Counted from the stretch's first letter, positions 8,671 to 18,425 are shown. The stretch is 64,000 nucleotides of DNA from CAVVYV01 sp963818205 (GCA_963818205.1 CAWFRG010000008.1:17579-81578), one strand, 5' to 3'. The notes: a model not told the origin generated them from the letters alone. Numbers and translations: made by a program.

Positions 8671-8678
8671 GAGAAGAG

Positions 8679-8888
8679 ATGGTCAACTTCAAGCGGATAA
8701 CGGATCAGGCGAAGAAGCTGGTCGAGAAGCGCGGCGGCACCGACGCCCTGAAGGAGGACGCCGAGGAGCTCAAGGACATCGCCAAGGGCAAGGGCAGCGT
8801 CAAGGACAAGGCGAAGGCCGCCGGCGAGGCGGTCAAGGACCCGGGCGCCCCTGGTCCCGAGAAGGGCGACGAGAAGCAGGCCGGCTAG
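8679..8888 (+). CDS. Rv0909-type antitoxin-like small protein
   Basis: A 69-residue Lys/Glu/Ala-rich protein: FKRITDQAKKLVEKRGG, LKDIAKGKGSVKDKAKAAG and a polar tail. This pattern matches the actinobacterial Rv0909/MT0933 antitoxin family. The expected SRPBCC-type toxin partner is not adjacent, so it may be an orphan or a general stress-type small protein. It lies eight bases after the MaoC stop with GGAGAAG as ribosome site, so it is probably in the same transcript. Confidence 0.75.
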   Translation: MVNFKRITDQAKKLVEKRGGTDALKEDAEELKDIAKGKGSVKDKAKAAGEAVKDPGAPGPEKGDEKQAG

Positions 8889-8903
8889 CCGCTCGAGCTG
8901 GTC

Positions 8904-8919
8904 CGCGCTGGGCAGCGCG
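8904..8919. terminator. Short hairpin between convergent genes
   Basis: CGCGCT-GGGC-AGCGCG forms a 6-bp GC stem in the 45-base gap between the convergent antitoxin-like gene and the secreted-protein gene. There is no T-run, so function as a terminator is tentative. Confidence 0.4.
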
Positions 8920-8933
8920 CCCGGCGCACCGCC

Positions 8934-9407
8934 TCAGCAGGGAAGCGTCTGAAGATCCTGGGGGTTCGAGGGACTCCCGGTGTAGATGTACTTCTCGCAT
9001 CTGAGCTCGGTGATCGCGGCGCGCAGTTTGCCCTTCTTGGTCCGGGTGACGGTCTCGCTCCAGGTCCAGAAGTACTCCCTCACCGCGGGGTTCGTCTCCC
9101 CGGGGAAGGGCGGGTCGCCCTCGTTGTTGATGTCGTTCATGAAGCCCCCGCCGTAGCGGATTCGCTTCCCCTGCTTCTGGCAGGCATTCTTGATGGTGAA
9201 GCCGTCGATGGTGAATCCCATCGCGTTGTACTGGGCGGTGAGCTGAGCACCCGTCTTCTCGATCTCGGCGTATAGCTGCTCGCAGGTCACCTTGAGCGGC
9301 TTGCCTTTCCTCTTGCCGGACGCGAACCCCAGGGTTCCAACCCCGACGAGGGCGACGAGAGTGGTGGCCAGCACGACCGAGCTGAGACGGACGACTTGAT
9401 GGCGCAT
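8934..9407 (-). CDS. Secreted protein of unknown function
   Basis: About 157 residues from MRHQVVRLSS at 9407 (an upstream in-frame start would put charged residues before the signal). Residues 5-30 form a hydrophobic signal peptide (VVLATTLVALVGVGTLGFAS). The mature part has four cysteines (VTCEQL, NACQKQ, LRCEKY and the terminal PC), which could form two disulphides outside the cell. I recognise no domain. Its 3' end faces the antitoxin-like gene. Confidence 0.65.
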   Translation of the reverse strand: MRHQVVRLSSVVLATTLVALVGVGTLGFASGKRKGKPLKVTCEQLYAEIEKTGAQLTAQYNAMGFTIDGFTIKNACQKQGKRIRYGGGFMNDINNEGDPPFPGETNPAVREYFWTWSETVTRTKKGKLRAAITELRCEKYIYTGSPSNPQDLQTLPC

Positions 9408-9502
9408 CGAGACGCTCCTGATCTGGTTGTCCTGGCGATTCAACCGCACGGAGCGGCCCTGATCAACGCGAGTAACCGCCTGCGCTCAGCGGCCGCCGCC
9501 GG

Positions 9503-9904
9503 TCAGCCGTCTGGCTCGACCGGCCAGAAGATCGCGAATGCTCCGTGCTGGCTGCCACCGGCCACGATCGGCATCGCGCTCACCGCGATCTCGTGATCCT
9601 CGCTGTTCGCGGCGGTGATCTCCATCCGAGCATGCCCAGGTCGCCCCCGGCGCAGTGCAACCGTCAGCGGAAGCTCCTCCACCTCGAGCTCGCGCCCGCC
9701 AGGCACGCGGGGACGAAACTGGGTGCCCCACTCGTCGGGTGCCATCGGTCCGGCGTCCTCGAAGCGCATGCCGAGCAGCCCCTCAGCCGCCTCGTTGTAG
9801 AAGAGCAACGTTCCCTCCTTGTCGACCAGGAACGCGGCCGTCGATAGGCGCGCGATCAGGCTTCGGGCCTGAATCATCTCGATCGGCTTCTGCTCGGCGC
9901 TCAT
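9503..9904 (-). CDS. PAS-domain sensory protein
   Basis: A 133-residue stand-alone PAS domain: ARLSTAAFLVDKEGTLLFYN and EAAEGLLGMRFEDAG are the N-terminal strand pair and helix, ARMEITAANSEDHEIAVSAM the central strands, and HGAFAIFWPV the last strand. No kinase, GGDEF or HTH output domain is attached, so it would have to signal through a partner. Ligand unknown. It follows the CxxC protein gene on the same strand by 13 bases. Confidence 0.8.
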   Translation of the reverse strand: MSAEQKPIEMIQARSLIARLSTAAFLVDKEGTLLFYNEAAEGLLGMRFEDAGPMAPDEWGTQFRPRVPGGRELEVEELPLTVALRRGRPGHARMEITAANSEDHEIAVSAMPIVAGGSQHGAFAIFWPVEPDG

Positions 9905-9917
9905 CGGCCGGCGGCAA

Positions 9918-10505
9918 CTAGTGCGCCTCGTCCGGCGCGTGCGCCGGCGGCCGTGACTCCTCGGCGAGCGATGTGATCTCGAGGACCCCGCGCGAAGCCT
10001 CTTCCAGCACCTCGGTCGCCTCCTCGGCAGAGCGGGCGTAGAGCTCGACCAGCAGGTGGACGATGATCCGCTCCTCGTCGTGCTTGTGGAAGCGGACGTG
10101 GGTGAAGAACTCCCGGGTCCCCTGCTCGCCGAACGAGCCGTAGGTGAGCGACTCCGCCGCCTCCGGCCCCGAGCAGGTCTCGACCTGGTCCTGGTCGACG
10201 GTGACCGTGCATGAGGCGACCCAGGGGGTGCCGGCGACCATCCGCTCCCAGCGGTCTTCGACCGGGACCACCTTGTCGTCCTGCACCGTCAGGTGAGGCT
10301 GATCGTGGAGGCAGCGCAGGCACTGGACCACCGCCTCCTGGACCTCGTCCAGGCGGTCCGCCGGCTCCCCCGTCTCGGGGTCGATCCGAAGGATCGCGTC
10401 GTAGTGCAGCTGGACCTCGAGGTCTCGGGCCCAGCAGCGGTAGCAGCGCAGCCAGGCGCTCCGGTCGCCGTTCAGCTCGGGCTCGTTCAGTTCCGGCTCG
10501 GCCAT
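9918..10505 (-). CDS. Unknown protein with two CxxC pairs
   Basis: A 195-residue protein with LRCYRCWARDLEVQ near residue 20 and VQCLRCLHDQPHL near residue 62. These two C-x-x-C pairs could bind one zinc or cluster. The middle has a strand-rich segment (ASCTVTVDQDQ, EFFTHVRFHKHDEERIIVHL) and the C-terminus is acidic and helical. I do not recognise the family. Its start codon lies immediately after the ecm stop on the same strand, so it is probably translated with ecm. It could be a partner protein, though nothing in the sequence shows that. Confidence 0.7.
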   Translation of the reverse strand: MAEPELNEPELNGDRSAWLRCYRCWARDLEVQLHYDAILRIDPETGEPADRLDEVQEAVVQCLRCLHDQPHLTVQDDKVVPVEDRWERMVAGTPWVASCTVTVDQDQVETCSGPEAAESLTYGSFGEQGTREFFTHVRFHKHDEERIIVHLLVELYARSAEEATEVLEEASRGVLEITSLAEESRPPAHAPDEAH

Positions 10506-12512
10506 CTACGCGGAGGCGGGCTGGGGGGCGCCGACGCCGTTGCGCTCGGCGACGAGGTCGGCGATCTCGCCCATGATCCGGTTGAGCTCGAAGTCCTTGG
10601 GGGTGTAGACGCGAGCGACACCCGCCTCCCTCAATGGCCCGACGTCGGCCTGCGGGATGATCCCGCCGACCACCACCGGGATGTCGGTGCCCTCGGCGCG
10701 AAGAAGCTCGACGATCCGCGGAACAAGCTCGCGGTGCGAGCCGGAGAGGATCGAGAGGCCGACGAGGTCGACGTCCTCCTCGATCGCGGAGCCGGCGATC
10801 TCCTCCGGGGTCAGCCGGATCCCCTGGTAGACGACCTCCATGCCGACGTCGCGGGCACGCACCGAGATCTGCTCGGCGCCGTTGGAGTGGCCGTCGAGGC
10901 CGGGCTTGGCGACCAGGATCCGGATCGGGTGCCCGAGGCCGTCAGAGATTCCCTTGACGTGGGCGCGCGCGGCCTCCAACAGCTCGCCGTCGGAGCCCTG
11001 GGGGGCGCCGGTGACCCCGGTGGGGCCTCGGTAGGGGCCGAAGGCCTCGCGGAGGGTCTCGGCCCACTCGCCCGTGGTGGCGCCGGCCTTGGCCGACTCG
11101 ATCGTCGCCGGCATGATGTTGGCCCCCTCGTCGGCGGCCGCGGTTCGCAGCTGCTCGAGCGCAGCGTCGACGGCGCGCTGATCGCGCTTGGCCTTCCACT
11201 CCTCGAGCGCCTCGATCCGCTCGCGCTCGACCTCGGGATCGGGCGTGAGGATGCCCCCGTCCTCGCCGGTGGTCATCGGCGAGTCCTCTGCCTCCGTGAA
11301 TCTGTTTTGTCCGACGACGACGATTTCGCCGCGCTCGATCTTGGCGAGGCGCTCGCGGTTCGACTCGACCAGCTGCGCCTTCATGTAGGGGACCGCCTCG
11401 ACGGCGCCGCCGTGCTCGGCGACCGTCGCCATCTCGGTGCGGGCGTCCTCCGCTAGCTCGTCGGTGAGTCCCTCCATCACCTTGGAGCCCTCGAAGATGT
11501 CGGGGTAGGAGAGCAGATCGGTCTCATAGGCGAGGATCTGCTGGATCCGCAGGCTCCATTGCTGGTCCCATGGACGCGGCAGGCCGAGGGCCTCATTCCA
11601 GGCGGGCAGCTGGATCGCACGCGCTCGGGCGTCGCGACCCATCGTCACCGCCAGGGCCTCGAGCACGATCCTCGGCACGTTGTTCTCGGGCTGGGACTCG
11701 GTCAGGCCCAGCGAGTTGACCTGGACGCCGTAGCGCATCCGCAGCAGCTTCGGCTCGGTCACCCCGTAGCGATCGCGCCCGATCTCCTCCCAGAGCCGGG
11801 TCATCGCCCGCAGCTTCGCGTGCTCCTCGATGAACCGGACCCCGGCGTTGACGAAGAACGAGATCCGCCCGAACACCTTGGGGAAGTCCTCCTCGGCGAC
11901 CTGGCCGCGGGCCTTGACCTCGTCGAGGACCGCGATCGCGGTGGAGAGCGCGTAGGCGGCCTCCTGCACCGGGGTCGCCCCGGCCTCCTGCAGGTGGTAG
12001 CCGCAGACATTGATCGGGTTCCACTTCGGGATCTCGTTGACCGTGAAGGCGATCGTGTCGGCGATCAGCCGCATCGAAGGCCCGGGGGGGAAGGCGTAGG
12101 TACCGCGGGCGAGGAACTCCTTGATGATGTCGTTCTGGGTCGTCCCGGCCAGCGCCGAGCGCTCGATCCCGTTCTCCTCGGCGACGGTGACGTAGAGGGC
12201 GAGCAGCCAGGCGGCGGTCGCGTTGATCGTCATCGAGGTGTTCATCTCGTCCAGGGGGATCCCGTCGAGCAGGGTGTGCATGTCGCCCTTGTTGACGATC
12301 GAGACCCCGACCTTGCCCACCTCGCCGCGGGCGAGCTCGTGATCCGGGTCGTAGCCCGTCTGGGTGGGCAGGTCGAAGGCGATCGAGAGCCCCGTTTGGC
12401 CCTTGGCGAGGTTCTTTCGGTAGAGCTCGTTCGAGCGGCGCGCGTCGGAGTGGCCCGCGTAGGTGCGCATCACCCAGGGCCGGTCGCGCTCGGGCAGCCG
12501 GTGCTCGCTCAT
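10506..12512 (-). CDS. ecm: Ethylmalonyl-CoA mutase (coenzyme B12-dependent)
   Basis: A fused mutase of about 668 residues: an N-terminal TIM barrel and a C-terminal cobalamin-binding domain. The barrel has RTYAGHSDARRSNELY, KGQTGLSIAFDLPTQTGYD, MNTSMTINATAAWLLALY and WNEALGLPRPWDQQWSLR. The B12 domain has AKPGLDGHSNGAEQI, with the base-off His motif DGHSNG rather than the DGHDRG typical of methylmalonyl-CoA mutase. The single-chain layout and these motifs point to Ecm, converting ethylmalonyl-CoA to methylsuccinyl-CoA. I start at ATG 12512 (MSEHRLPERDRPWVMRTYAG); the in-frame start at 12617 would collide with the divergent gene there. It is followed directly by the CxxC gene. Confidence 0.93.
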   Translation of the reverse strand: MSEHRLPERDRPWVMRTYAGHSDARRSNELYRKNLAKGQTGLSIAFDLPTQTGYDPDHELARGEVGKVGVSIVNKGDMHTLLDGIPLDEMNTSMTINATAAWLLALYVTVAEENGIERSALAGTTQNDIIKEFLARGTYAFPPGPSMRLIADTIAFTVNEIPKWNPINVCGYHLQEAGATPVQEAAYALSTAIAVLDEVKARGQVAEEDFPKVFGRISFFVNAGVRFIEEHAKLRAMTRLWEEIGRDRYGVTEPKLLRMRYGVQVNSLGLTESQPENNVPRIVLEALAVTMGRDARARAIQLPAWNEALGLPRPWDQQWSLRIQQILAYETDLLSYPDIFEGSKVMEGLTDELAEDARTEMATVAEHGGAVEAVPYMKAQLVESNRERLAKIERGEIVVVGQNRFTEAEDSPMTTGEDGGILTPDPEVERERIEALEEWKAKRDQRAVDAALEQLRTAAADEGANIMPATIESAKAGATTGEWAETLREAFGPYRGPTGVTGAPQGSDGELLEAARAHVKGISDGLGHPIRILVAKPGLDGHSNGAEQISVRARDVGMEVVYQGIRLTPEEIAGSAIEEDVDLVGLSILSGSHRELVPRIVELLRAEGTDIPVVVGGIIPQADVGPLREAGVARVYTPKDFELNRIMGEIADLVAERNGVGAPQPASA

Positions 12513-12616
12513 CTGCCTAATGGTAAGTGCCACGAACAAACCCGCCCACCGCTCTGACCCTGCATGAGGCGTGTTCTTGCAATCTCCGGGGTGCCCGCGG
12601 GTAGCCTCAGCCACCA

Positions 12617-13321
12617 ATGCGCACCAAACTCATAGCCCTGATCGTCGCCTGCGCGGCCCTGGCAGCCGCCGCGATCGCCCAGGCGGCGCCGATTCCGGTG
12701 GCGGTCTACGCCTTCGCCACCCAGGACGACGTCAACGCCTTCCACAAGGTCTCAGGTAGCAAGTGCAGCAAGAAGTGGAGCGGCAACCAGGCGCTCGGGA
12801 TCCTCGTCGGCGCCGACACTACCAACTGCATCCTTCGCAGCTCGGTGGTCGCCGACTCGAGTGACGTAACGCCCGACCAGCAGATCAGCGGATCCGCCAA
12901 CCTGGCCTCGGGGGGCTCGGCGAAGCAGCGGCAGAAGGCATTCGTCGGCGTTGGGGTCCGGCAGAGCGAGGCGGCCGGCTATTACCTGAGGGTGCTGCCG
13001 TTCGCGCGCAAGTGGCAGGTGCTCCGCGACCCGAAGGGCGGCGCCGGGGCGACGCCAATGGCCTCGGGAACCGGGAAATTCATCCGGATGGGCAAGAAGC
13101 CGAACAACCTTCAGCTCCAGGCCTTTGATCGCGGCACCCCCACCACGCAGCTGCTCGCGATGGTCAACGGGCGCGCCGTGCTCTCGACCAGTGATGCCGC
13201 CGCCGATCAGCCCGACGGGCGCCGCACCGTGCTCACCGACGGCGTCAAGGCGGGGGTTGGAGCCGGCGTCTCGGGAATCTTCGACGACGTCTCGATTCGG
13301 GTTCCAAACCCCTTCGGGTAG
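12617..13321 (+). CDS. Secreted protein, possible beta-sandwich
   Basis: A 234-residue protein with a signal peptide (residues 1-24, LIALIVACAALAAAAIAQAA). The mature part alternates short strands: ILRSSVVADSS, FVGVGVRQSEAAGYYLRVL, FIRMGKKPNNLQLQAFDRG and GAGVSGIFDDVSIRVP. The pattern of a closing strand FDDVSIRV resembles LamG/concanavalin-like sandwiches, but no signature is strong enough to name a ligand. It is transcribed divergently from ecm. Confidence 0.7.
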   Translation: MRTKLIALIVACAALAAAAIAQAAPIPVAVYAFATQDDVNAFHKVSGSKCSKKWSGNQALGILVGADTTNCILRSSVVADSSDVTPDQQISGSANLASGGSAKQRQKAFVGVGVRQSEAAGYYLRVLPFARKWQVLRDPKGGAGATPMASGTGKFIRMGKKPNNLQLQAFDRGTPTTQLLAMVNGRAVLSTSDAAADQPDGRRTVLTDGVKAGVGAGVSGIFDDVSIRVPNPFG

Positions 13322-13356
13322 GGGCCGGCCGCCTATTCGGGCGGCACGGTCTTGAT

Positions 13357-13378
13357 TTCCCGGACAATTGAGCGGGAA
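13357..13378. promoter_or_regulatory. Dyad upstream of clpS
   Basis: TTCCCG (13357-13362) and CGGGAA (13373-13378) form a 6-bp inverted repeat spaced by ten bases that contain CAATTG. It lies about 20 bases before the clpS start, where a repressor or activator would sit. No regulator is identified. Confidence 0.4.
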
Positions 13379-13398
13379 TCCTCTATCACCAGGAGACC

Positions 13399-13689
13399 AT
13401 GTCGACGACGACCGTTGAGCGACCGCGTTCGGCGGGCCCGGACGAGGCCCTTGGCGGTAACTGGATCGTGATCGTCCTCAACGACGATCACAACACGTTC
13501 GATCACGTCGCCAACACCCTGGCGCGGGTGGTTCCCGGTATCACCTTGGAGAGCGGCTACGCCTTCGCCGACCGCATCCACAACAGCGGCCGGGCCGCCG
13601 TCTGGACCGGCCCCCGGGAGCCCGCCGAGCTCTACTGGGAGCAGCTCAAGGAGGCCGGCCTGACCATGGCCCCCCTCGAGCAGCACTAA
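13399..13689 (+). CDS. clpS: ATP-dependent Clp protease adaptor ClpS
   Basis: A 96-residue adaptor that binds N-degron residues and delivers substrates to ClpA/ClpC-ClpP. After a flexible 20-residue N-terminus comes the ClpS core: WIVIVLNDDHNTFDHVANTL (the NDD-x-x-T/N-F pocket motif), then a helix pair ending in AELYWEQLKEAGLTMAPLE. Actinobacterial ClpS proteins have this length. AGGAGACC precedes the ATG. It is a stand-alone gene; the Clp ATPase is not in the window. Confidence 0.93.
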   Translation: MSTTTVERPRSAGPDEALGGNWIVIVLNDDHNTFDHVANTLARVVPGITLESGYAFADRIHNSGRAAVWTGPREPAELYWEQLKEAGLTMAPLEQH

Positions 13690-13743
13690 GGGCGCGCGAC
13701 GCCGAAACCTCCGTCCGAATCGAGCCCTGCGGGTAGCGCGCCC
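13690..13743. terminator. Inverted repeat between convergent clpS and RTX gene
   Basis: GGGCGCGC (13690-13697) and GCGCGCCC (13736-13743) are perfect complements separated by 38 bases, exactly filling the space after clpS and before the end of the opposite gene. A bidirectional transcript end is plausible; the long loop and lack of a T-run weaken it. Confidence 0.4.
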
Positions 13744-13760
13744 GTCTGACGGCGAAGCAG

Positions 13761-14550
13761 TTACTTCCGCGGCTTGGGTCTCTTCTCGATCTCGACGTCC
13801 TGGCCGGCCCCCCCGCGAAGGCGGTCCCTGCCGGGGCCGCCGATCAGGCGATCGGGGCCGGGGCCGCCAAGGAGCAGGTCCATCCCGGCGTCGCCGCCGA
13901 TGATGTCGGCGCCGCCGCTGCCCGCCAGCCGGTCGTCACCGAGACCGCCGTTGAGCAGATCGGCTCCAGCACCGCCGATGAGGCGATCCCCGCCGGCCCG
14001 GCCGAGGAGCGAGTCCCGGTCGGCGAGGCCGCGGAGGTCATCGTCGCCGGCGCCGCCGTCAAGCTGGTCGCGCAGATTGCCGCCTCTGGCCGTGTCGTTG
14101 CCGCTCCCGCCGAGGAAGAGGTTGAAGGCGGTCGCGCTCCCGATGTAGGTGTCGTCACCCCCGCTGCCCTGCGCCGCGGCGCCGGTGCCCTGGCCGAACC
14201 CCGGGAACTCGGCGACGCCGAAGCGAGCGTCGATCCCGGAGAAGTTCACCCGGTCATTGCCGGCGCCCATCATCGCGTCGACCTCGACGATCTTCGAGCA
14301 CGGGACCGGGCCGCCCGGTGGCTGGCGGCGGTTGACCTCGACCGTGCCCGGCGCCGGAGCAGACCACGGTCACCTGGTCGGCTCGCTTGCCGCTGGTCAC
14401 GGTCAGCACCTGATTGGCGTACGTGATGCCGACCCTGGCTTCGGCCATCGCCGGAGCGCCGGCGAGCAGCGCCGCTGCGATCAGGAGCGCAGGTGTAAGG
14501 CGGGTGACGGTCACGATTCGCCGGCGATCCTGCCGGCGTGAGTAGAACAC
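13761..14550 (-). CDS. Secreted RTX (hemolysin-type calcium-binding repeat) protein, frameshifted
   Basis: An exported protein of about 260 residues. The first part has a signal peptide (TRLTPALLIAAALLAGAPAM). After a one-base shift near 14345 the protein continues EVNRRQPPGGPVPCSKIVEV, MMGAGNDRVNFSG, and then some eight tandem GGxGxDxLxG nonapeptides (GGAGDDDLRG, GGAGADLLNG, GGPGPDRLIG, GGAGQDVEIE) that form a Ca-binding beta-roll. No catalytic domain is present, so it is probably a surface or secreted structural protein. A GTG start at 14514 would put the signal peptide at the N-terminus and may be the real one. Confidence 0.82.
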
Positions 14551-14571
14551 GAGCAGTCCGGTGAAGTCGCT

Positions 14572-14883
14572 CTACTCGCCGGCGATCAGCGCGTGCCAGA
14601 CGGGCAAGACCGGCTTGTCGTAATAGCTCAGCGCCTGTTCACGACTCGCGGCGACCTCGTCCGAGTACCAGTAGCGCTCGAAGTCGGAGCGGTCGGCCCA
14701 GATCGACGCCTGGCGGAAATGCAGCGGATCCTCGGTGTCACGGGTGAGCGACCAGGACTTGGCCCCGAAAGCCATCGCCCGGGACGCCGCCGGCTCCCAG
14801 ATCTCGTACCAGCGCTCGGCCCGGAACGGGTTCACGTGCCACTCGATGAAGCAGATCTCGAGCGAGCCGTTGCCGTTCGCCAT
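14572..14883 (-). CDS. Small dimeric alpha/beta-barrel-like protein
   Basis: A 103-residue protein: SLEICFIEWHVNPFRAERWY, then AMAFGAKSWSLTRDTEDPLH and FRQASIWADRSDFERYWYSD. Strand-helix-strand spacing with aromatic ends resembles ferredoxin-like dimeric barrel proteins (antibiotic biosynthesis monooxygenase or EthD type). The similarity is by pattern only and no reaction is proposed. Confidence 0.6.
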   Translation of the reverse strand: MANGNGSLEICFIEWHVNPFRAERWYEIWEPAASRAMAFGAKSWSLTRDTEDPLHFRQASIWADRSDFERYWYSDEVAASREQALSYYDKPVLPVWHALIAGE

Positions 14884-14963
14884 TTAGGCGCCCCCACAAA
14901 CGGCCAGCATCCTGTCGGCCGCCACAAACACCGCGGCCGGGTAGACCGCCGCCGAATCTACGA

Positions 14964-15004
14964 GGTGGGCGCTCACGCGCCCACCACCCATCTACGGTGG
15001 GCGC

Positions 15005-15017
<13 letters not shown>
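14964..15017. repeat. Tandem duplicate perfect hairpins at the ccr 3' end
   Basis: GGTGGGCGC-TCAC-GCGCCCACC (9-bp stem, 4-base loop) occurs at 14964-14985 and again identically at 14996-15017. The loop of the second copy contains the ccr stop codon. The pair looks like a duplication of the ccr tail forming a double terminator-like structure. Confidence 0.7.
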
Positions 15018-16261
<1,244 letters not shown>

Positions 16262-16348
16262 ATCGACTCCCGCGTTCGTGGTCTGGACCGCTGGATCGTA
16301 TTCAAGCTGGCCCGTCAGATCGCGTCCGGGTGCGCGACTACCTTGGCA

Positions 16349-16392
16349 GATGCGAGGGTGCTCCGCAGGCGGAGCCGAGGAGCAACCCGTTT
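16349..16392 (+). repeat. Dispersed repeat A, copy 1
   Basis: Begins GATGCGAGGGTGCTCCGCAG and ends GAGGAGCAACCCGTTT. GGGTGCTCC and GGAGCAACCC are near-complementary, so it folds into an imperfect hairpin. Copies occur at 25335-25379 (opposite strand) and 38200-38283. Here it ends four bases before the ATG of the next gene and supplies its GAGGAG ribosome site. Confidence 0.8.
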
Positions 16393-16396
16393 TGCC

Positions 16397-17746
16397 ATGA
16401 GAGCGTCCGAGAGCCAACTTCCGATCGAGCCGCCGGACCGGGGCGGCACCGTTCGCCTTGTCGACGACCGCGTCGTGATCGAGGGCCTGACCGTCGCCGA
16501 CGAGCAGACCGCGCGGGTGATCCGGGAACGCGCCGGCGCCGGCGAGGAGCCGGCGAAGGTGGTTCGCCGGACGATCGAGATCGGCGCCCGGGTGCTCGAT
16601 CGGGAGGAGACCGCAGTCGAGGTCGACTACGTCCGCCGTGAGTTCGAGCACCTCACCCACGCCCACCGGGAGACCGTTGAGGAGCAGTACCGCGAGGCGG
16701 TCGAGCGGATCGAGGAGGGTCTGACGCGAGCCCTCGGCGACGACGAGGCGCCCGGCGCCCTCAGTGCCGCGCTCGAGTCGCACAGCGACCAGCTCGCCGA
16801 GATGATCGCCGACACCTTCGGTGAGGACCGCGAGGGCGCGGTCCAGGCGCAGATCAGGCGGATTCTCGACGAGCGCGACGAGGAGTTCGTCCGGCGACTT
16901 GCTGCCGACGACGAACACAACCCGCTCAATCCCTTGCTTGCCGGACTGCGGACGTGGACCAAGGAGCGCAAGGAGGACCAGGACACGCGCGACGAGAAGC
17001 TCGAGCAGAAGCTCGACGAGCTCCTCTCCAAGGCCGCGGAGCTCGCCGGTCTCGACCAGGGCCGCGAAGCACTCGATGAGGCCGAGGAAGCGGGAACCCG
17101 CAAGGGCCGGAGCTTCGAGCAGCATGTCGACGCCGCCCTCGAACGGATCGCGGCGACGCGAGGTGACGCCTCATCGCACACTGGCGGGGAGGGCGCCGAG
17201 GGCGGGGGCAAGAAGGGGGACACCCTCGTAGAGCTGGGCGCCGCCGACGGACCCGCCGCCGGCCGCATCGTCTTCGAGGCCAAGGACAAGAAGCTCTCCA
17301 AGAACGACGCATGGCGGGAGTTGAACGAGGCGATGGCCGCCCGCGCGGCCTCCTTCGCGGTCCTCGTCATCGCCGGTGAGGAGCGCGTCCCCTCGGGCCG
17401 GGAGACGCTTACCGAGTACGAGGGCAACAAGCTGATCGTCGCCGTCGATCGCGAGGAGCCGGACGGCCTTGCGCTCGAGGTCGCCTACCGGCTGGCCGCC
17501 GCCCGGGTGGCGATGGCCCGCGACGGTGACCTGACCGTCGACGCCCCCGCGGTCCGCGACGCCGCCGAGGAGGCGGTCACCTGCCTGAAGCAGGCACAGG
17601 CCGTGCGCGCGGCGCTGACCGGGATCAAGACCAGCTCGGACAAGGCCCGCGCCAATCTCGACGAGATGGTCGAGGCGGTCCGGGCGCGGCTGGAGCGGGT
17701 CGAATCGCTGGTCGAATCGGTTGAGGAGCCCGAGAAATCCGCGTAG
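16397..17746 (+). CDS. Coiled-coil protein with PD-(D/E)xK nuclease-like end (DUF2130-like)
   Basis: A 449-residue acidic protein. Residues 55-235 are largely coiled coil. Residues 236-330 read GRSFEQ (E241), GDTLVEL (D275), RIVFEAKDKKLS (E294, K296) and then AWRELNEAMAARAASFAVLV. The E...D...ExK spacing is that of PD-(D/E)xK nucleases and the whole layout resembles DUF2130 proteins. A second helical bundle follows (DKARANLDEMVEAVRARLER). It could act on DNA; no partner methylase or helicase is nearby. ATG 16397 is taken because upstream sequence in this frame is the antisense of ccr and repeat A. Confidence 0.8.
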   Translation: MRASESQLPIEPPDRGGTVRLVDDRVVIEGLTVADEQTARVIRERAGAGEEPAKVVRRTIEIGARVLDREETAVEVDYVRREFEHLTHAHRETVEEQYREAVERIEEGLTRALGDDEAPGALSAALESHSDQLAEMIADTFGEDREGAVQAQIRRILDERDEEFVRRLAADDEHNPLNPLLAGLRTWTKERKEDQDTRDEKLEQKLDELLSKAAELAGLDQGREALDEAEEAGTRKGRSFEQHVDAALERIAATRGDASSHTGGEGAEGGGKKGDTLVELGAADGPAAGRIVFEAKDKKLSKNDAWRELNEAMAARAASFAVLVIAGEERVPSGRETLTEYEGNKLIVAVDREEPDGLALEVAYRLAAARVAMARDGDLTVDAPAVRDAAEEAVTCLKQAQAVRAALTGIKTSSDKARANLDEMVEAVRARLERVESLVESVEEPEKSA

Positions 17747-17849
17747 GCGCTCGGGATTCCGTCTAGAACCATCGGTCACCGGTCGGCTTTCCCCTCCAGA
17801 GCGCGACTGGATTCGGGAGACGAATGGAGGCCTCTGAGAGGCCGAAGAT

Positions 17850-18425
17850 CTAAGCGTCCGGCAGGACCCGGAGGAACCGGGCCTGGGCTCGCTTCATCCG
17901 TTCGCCCTCAATCGCCAGGTCGGGATCGAGCAGCACCTGAATCAGGAGGCCGTGGAAGAGGGAAAGCACCAGCCCCGCCGCATCGAGCCCCGCCTGGTCC
18001 TCACCGAGCCCGAGGACCGCGGCGACGTTCGGGCGCGAATGCTGGAAGCCCTCGGCGAGCAGTTCCCTCAGCCGTGGGTCGTGCTGCCCCTTTGCCAGGG
18101 CGGCGACGTAGTTCCTCGCCAGCCCGGTGTGGCGCCGGCGGCTGGTCTCGACCGCCTCGAAGGCGTGGCGGAACCTCGCCGCCGGTGCCTGCTCAGGTAG
18201 GTCAGCGAGGCCGGCGTCGATCTCTTCGAGCCACCGATCGAGCCCCGTGATCGCCGCCTCGGTGACGAGCTCGTCCTTAGAGCCGAAGTGGTAGGTGATC
18301 GAGGCGAGATTGGCCCCGGACTCCTTCGCGATCGCCCGCGCGGTGATCCGCTCGGGGGGAAGGCGCTCCAGGCAACGGAGCGTGCCTTCGATCAGGTTGG
18401 CGCGGTTGCTGTGCTGAGGACTCAC
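17850..18425 (-). CDS. TetR-family transcriptional regulator
   Basis: A 191-residue regulator: the N-terminal HTH (ERITARAIAKESGANLASIT then YHFGSKDELV) is textbook TetR, and the rest is the helical ligand/dimer domain. It is transcribed away from the DoxX-like gene and the 84-base gap holds a strong dyad, so it probably represses that gene and itself. The inducer is unknown. Confidence 0.93.
   Translation of the reverse strand: MSPQHSNRANLIEGTLRCLERLPPERITARAIAKESGANLASITYHFGSKDELVTEAAITGLDRWLEEIDAGLADLPEQAPAARFRHAFEAVETSRRRHTGLARNYVAALAKGQHDPRLRELLAEGFQHSRPNVAAVLGLGEDQAGLDAAGLVLSLFHGLLIQVLLDPDLAIEGERMKRAQARFLRVLPDA

Noticed and set aside
8679..8888. Toxin-antitoxin module
   Set aside because: Only the antitoxin-like gene is present; neighbours on both sides are unrelated, so no module is claimed.
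10506..12512. Methylmalonyl-CoA mutase
   Set aside because: Single-chain layout, KGQTGLSIAFDLPTQTGYD and DGHSNGAEQI fit ethylmalonyl-CoA mutase better, and ccr is present nearby.
16262..17125. N-terminal extension of Ccr through the opposite gene
   Set aside because: Homology to Ccr begins only near 16261; the extension lies antisense to the nuclease-like gene.
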